Both the position numbers and the translations under genes were made by a program. This document shows, one piece after another, positions 53,606 to 55,596 of a stretch of 55,596 nt of DNA. The notes under the pieces are model-generated. The model ran no database searches, was not told the origin of the DNA, and saw nothing but the letters and a program-made list of their open reading frames with translations. The number at the start of each line of letters is the position of its first letter. The stretch's first letter is position 1. Origin of the DNA: Acidobacteriota bacterium (lineage in GTDB: Bacteria > Acidobacteriota > Terriglobia > Bryobacterales > Bryobacteraceae); assembly GCA_003223115.1 (NCBI GenBank), contig QHXW01000483.1, forward strand, positions 1-55,596, read 5' to 3'.

Positions 53606-54487
53606 TCAAAACTTCCACACGCGTTCCACGGTTTTTCTCAAAATCCAACTCTTGTCTTCCGCATTCAAGAACTTCATCTCATCGCGAACCACGGCCAGCG
53701 CTTTCGCATAGCCGCAGTAAATTTCCACCAACGGCCAGTCAGTACCCCACATCAGCCGCCGCGGACCAAACGCATCGTAAAGCCGCTTCACCTGTGCCTG
53801 GGCGTCCGCATACGGATACGGCTCCTTCGAAACCGACCACGTATGCGAGATCTTCGCAAAAACTCGAGGGTATCGCTCGAGCGCCAATAGCTTTTTCAGC
53901 CGCTCGGGATCGTCCGCCGGACAATCGGCCATGTGATCGATCACCACGGTCAGCTCCGGAAACTTTTCGGCGAGAGCCGCCACGTCCGGCATGCGGTCGA
54001 TGCTCGTGAGAACGGTCATGGGCACTTCGAGCTCGCGACAGCGCTTCCAAAGCGGCGGCATCAGCGGGCCACGGATCCAATCTCCAGAGGCATCGGCGGC
54101 CGGGCTGATCCGCACTCCGCGAAATCCCTGTGCCACCAGCCGCGACAAGTCATCGGGCGCTGAAGGACTTTCCGGATTGACGCGCGCCACGCCCCGGAAG
54201 TATTGCGGATAATGCCGCAGCACGCTGGCCAGGTAGCTGTTATCCCAACGATAGTGGATCACTTGGATGATCACAGTCCGCTCCACGCTATTCGCGCGCA
54301 TTAGCTCCAGCAGCATCTCCGGCGTGGCATCTTTCTGAGGAGGTCGGGTGGTTTCCTTGGCCCACGGATAGCGCGGGTCGTGCGTCCAAACGTGCACGTG
54401 CGGATCGATAATGCGAGAGCCGGAGTTCCCGGCTTGAAGCGTATGTGGAGAAGCCGCGAGCATGGCAATCGCCTGTCGTCGAGTCAT
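53606..54487 (-). CDS. Exported amidohydrolase-family (amidohydrolase_2) protein
   Basis: About 293 residues from ATG 54487 (ATG 54493 is also possible). The N-terminus 'TRRQAIAMLAASPHTLQA' is a Tat-like signal. The metallo-TIM-barrel has the first metal motif 'IIDPHVHVW' (His-x-His), 'VIIQVIHYRWDNSYLASVL', 'VIDHMAD' (His), and 'LMWGTDWPLVE' with the catalytic Asp near the C-terminus. This is the amidohydrolase_2 family of lactonases and decarboxylases, with lactonase-type enzymes (sugar lactones) the closest. With the isomerase-like gene after it, handling of sugar-derived acids or lactones is possible but not proven. Confidence 0.83.
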   Translation of the reverse strand: MTRRQAIAMLAASPHTLQAGNSGSRIIDPHVHVWTHDPRYPWAKETTRPPQKDATPEMLLELMRANSVERTVIIQVIHYRWDNSYLASVLRHYPQYFRGVARVNPESPSAPDDLSRLVAQGFRGVRISPAADASGDWIRGPLMPPLWKRCRELEVPMTVLTSIDRMPDVAALAEKFPELTVVIDHMADCPADDPERLKKLLALERYPRVFAKISHTWSVSKEPYPYADAQAQVKRLYDAFGPRRLMWGTDWPLVEIYCGYAKALAVVRDEMKFLNAEDKSWILRKTVERVWKF

Positions 54488-54550
54488 GGTCAACGCTCTC
54501 TCATTCTCCCTCAGACACGGCGCACAAACACATGCACGTTAGAATGTTCA

Positions 54551-55150
54551 TTGCTTCTGAAGATCACAGATTTTCTAGTGGCCGTAGGGCCCTGGGGGGT
54601 CTTGCTGCTGGCCTTCGTCGATTCCACCGGAATCCCAGTCTCCGCCGGCATGGATGCCCTGCTGATTCTTGTCGGCGTCAAGAATCCCAGTCAGGCATAC
54701 TTCACCGCCGCCCTGGCTGTTGCCGGATCTGTGGCAGGCAACACGGTTCTGTTTTTTGCCTCGCGTCGCGGTGGCCGTCGCTTTCTCGCTACAACGTTGG
54801 TCCCCGGACGTCCCAAGCGGTTTCGCCGCTGGTTCCAGCGCTTCGGGCTGGTCACGGTTTTTGTGCCGGCGCTCATGCCAATTCCCATGCCGCTCAAGCT
54901 CTTTGTTGTATCGGCCGGAGCGCTGCACACCGGTTATGTTCCATTCCTGCTAGTCATTCTGGCCGCGCGCTTGCTGCGCTACTTTGGTGAAGCCTGGCTG
55001 GGAATCCGGCTCGGCCAGGACTCCACTCAGTTCCTGCGGAGCCATAGCTGGGACTTTGTGCTGGGTTCGATTGGACTCTTTGTGTTCCTTTATTTGATGG
55101 TGGTAGTAAGCGAGCGCTGGCGCAAAATCCACCCGGAGCAGGTAGAATGA
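54551..55150 (+). CDS. DedA/VTT-type membrane protein
   Basis: About 199 residues from TTG 54551; the start is uncertain because no ribosome site is visible and the frame is open further upstream. Hydrophobic spans include 'VGPWGVLLLAFVDSTGIPVS', 'AYFTAALAVAGSVAGNTVLF' and 'FVLGSIGLFVFLYLMVVV'. Between them, 'FRRWFQRFGLVTVFVPALMP' with 'PMPLKLFVVSAGAL' is the conserved DedA/SNARE-associated (VTT) core. The family includes lipid scramblase and polyprenyl-phosphate recycling proteins. It is divergent from the amidohydrolase gene and overlaps the next gene by 4 bases. Confidence 0.78.
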   Translation: MLLKITDFLVAVGPWGVLLLAFVDSTGIPVSAGMDALLILVGVKNPSQAYFTAALAVAGSVAGNTVLFFASRRGGRRFLATTLVPGRPKRFRRWFQRFGLVTVFVPALMPIPMPLKLFVVSAGALHTGYVPFLLVILAARLLRYFGEAWLGIRLGQDSTQFLRSHSWDFVLGSIGLFVFLYLMVVVSERWRKIHPEQVE

Positions 55151-55596
55151 AACGCGTGAAAACAGCTCGCAGAAGTTTTCTAAAAACCGCCGTCGCTTCC
55201 GGACCCGCTCGGTGGACCGCAAAGGCTGCCGAGCTGGAGCTACGAGACGCTCGAGAGCGTGACCAGCACCATCCGGAATTATCTGGCGCCCATCGTGCTG
55301 AACCACTCGCCCTTCAACTAGATGTATTTTTCAGAAGCAGTTCGATGACCATCTGACGCCCGCCGTGAGCCAGGGTTTTCCGTTCGCCAAATGCGCTGTG
55401 ATCATGGCCACGCTCGATCTCGCGGGCCAGATTGCAGGCCTTCCCATGCATCGTTTTTTTGGCGGCAGGCTGCGTGACAAAATCGAACTCACCTATGCCC
55501 TCTCGATCGACGCTCCCGCCGCGATGGCTGAATCGGCAAAATCCTATCCCTTCGTCAAGTTCTTCAAGCTCAAAGTGTCTGGCGACGAAAAAGACC
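55147..55596 (+). pseudogene. Broken enolase-superfamily (mandelate racemase-like) gene, cut by window edge
   Basis: ATG 55147 overlaps the DedA-like stop and opens with a Tat-like signal (ARRSFLKTAVASGP). After about 25 residues the frame changes to 'WSYETLESVTSTIRNYLAPI' and meets a TAG after 'NHSPFN'. It changes again to 'QFDDHLTPAVSQGFPFAKCA', 'IMATLDLAGQIAGLPMHRFF' and 'FVKFFKLKVSGDEKD' to the window end. The last parts match the cap-to-barrel region of mandelate racemase/muconate cycloisomerase proteins, with the K-x-K catalytic motif at 'KLKVSGD'. Most of the N-terminal cap is missing. Confidence 0.72.

Noticed and set aside
1-55596. tRNA and rRNA genes
   Set aside because: No cloverleaf with the conserved TΨC-arm sequence and no rRNA core sequence was seen in the gene gaps by eye; a covariance-model scan would be decisive.

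Overview
The window looks like chromosomal DNA of an Acidobacteriota bacterium, most likely of the Bryobacterales/Solibacter type. The basis is the gene mix: two large Oar-like TonB-dependent receptors with N-terminal carboxypeptidase-regulatory domains, a (broken) duplicated-permease ABC exporter of the ADOP kind, PQQ dehydrogenases paired with small cytochromes c, many secreted hydrolases, and high GC with strong G/C at third codon positions. No rRNA, tRNA, CRISPR array, plasmid or phage module was seen.

Layout. 1-755: right end of an ISNCY-like insertion sequence. 776-3964: TlpA-like thioredoxin, an outer-membrane beta-barrel gene, an antitoxin remnant, an SDR oxidoreductase and a decayed copy of the barrel gene's 3' end. 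4000-7949: heptaheme cytochrome c and sorbosone-type PQQ dehydrogenase, divergent from an M19 dipeptidase and a secreted bicupin. 8010-15019: ThiO, a dead HipA-like kinase gene, a small protein, an acidic/basic Ala-Lys-rich protein, an MltD-like transglycosylase and an EF-G paralogue. 15196-18600: LytS/LytTR two-component pair and an unknown membrane-anchored protein. 18759-27791: two TonB receptors flanking a dead FkbM methyltransferase, a dead metallophosphoesterase and ThiG. 28130-33526: cytochrome c, PQQ alcohol dehydrogenase and DJ-1/PfpI protein (each overlapping the next by 4 bases), RpiB, then a divergent secreted esterase. 33540-38627: dead FG-GAP protein, SirB1/TPR protein, Ca2+/H+ antiporter, dead zinc-phospholipase-C-type gene and a MetX-like hydrolase. 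38698-46709: phenylalanine/tyrosine catabolism. 46819-49882: a ClpB-type AAA+ protein and a SoxCD-like sulfite dehydrogenase pair. 49917-55596: dead ABC permease, secreted sugar isomerase-like protein, amidohydrolase, DedA-like membrane protein and a broken enolase-superfamily gene running off the edge.

The most coherent system is 38698-46709. Phenylalanine hydroxylase makes tyrosine, a HisC-type aminotransferase could make 4-hydroxyphenylpyruvate, then HPD, homogentisate dioxygenase and an FAH-family hydrolase follow. An acyl-CoA synthetase at the end could activate the acetoacetate released. A perfect 18-bp palindrome sits between the divergent phhA and hmgA genes and is a good operator candidate.

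The second theme is decay. At least nine genes are broken by frameshifts, nonsense codons, small insertions or truncation, while many long neighbouring genes are intact. I found no wholly new multi-gene system. The items most worth following are the palindromic operator, a consensus CRP-like site, the unusual cytochrome/PQQ-dehydrogenase pairings, and the pseudogene density.
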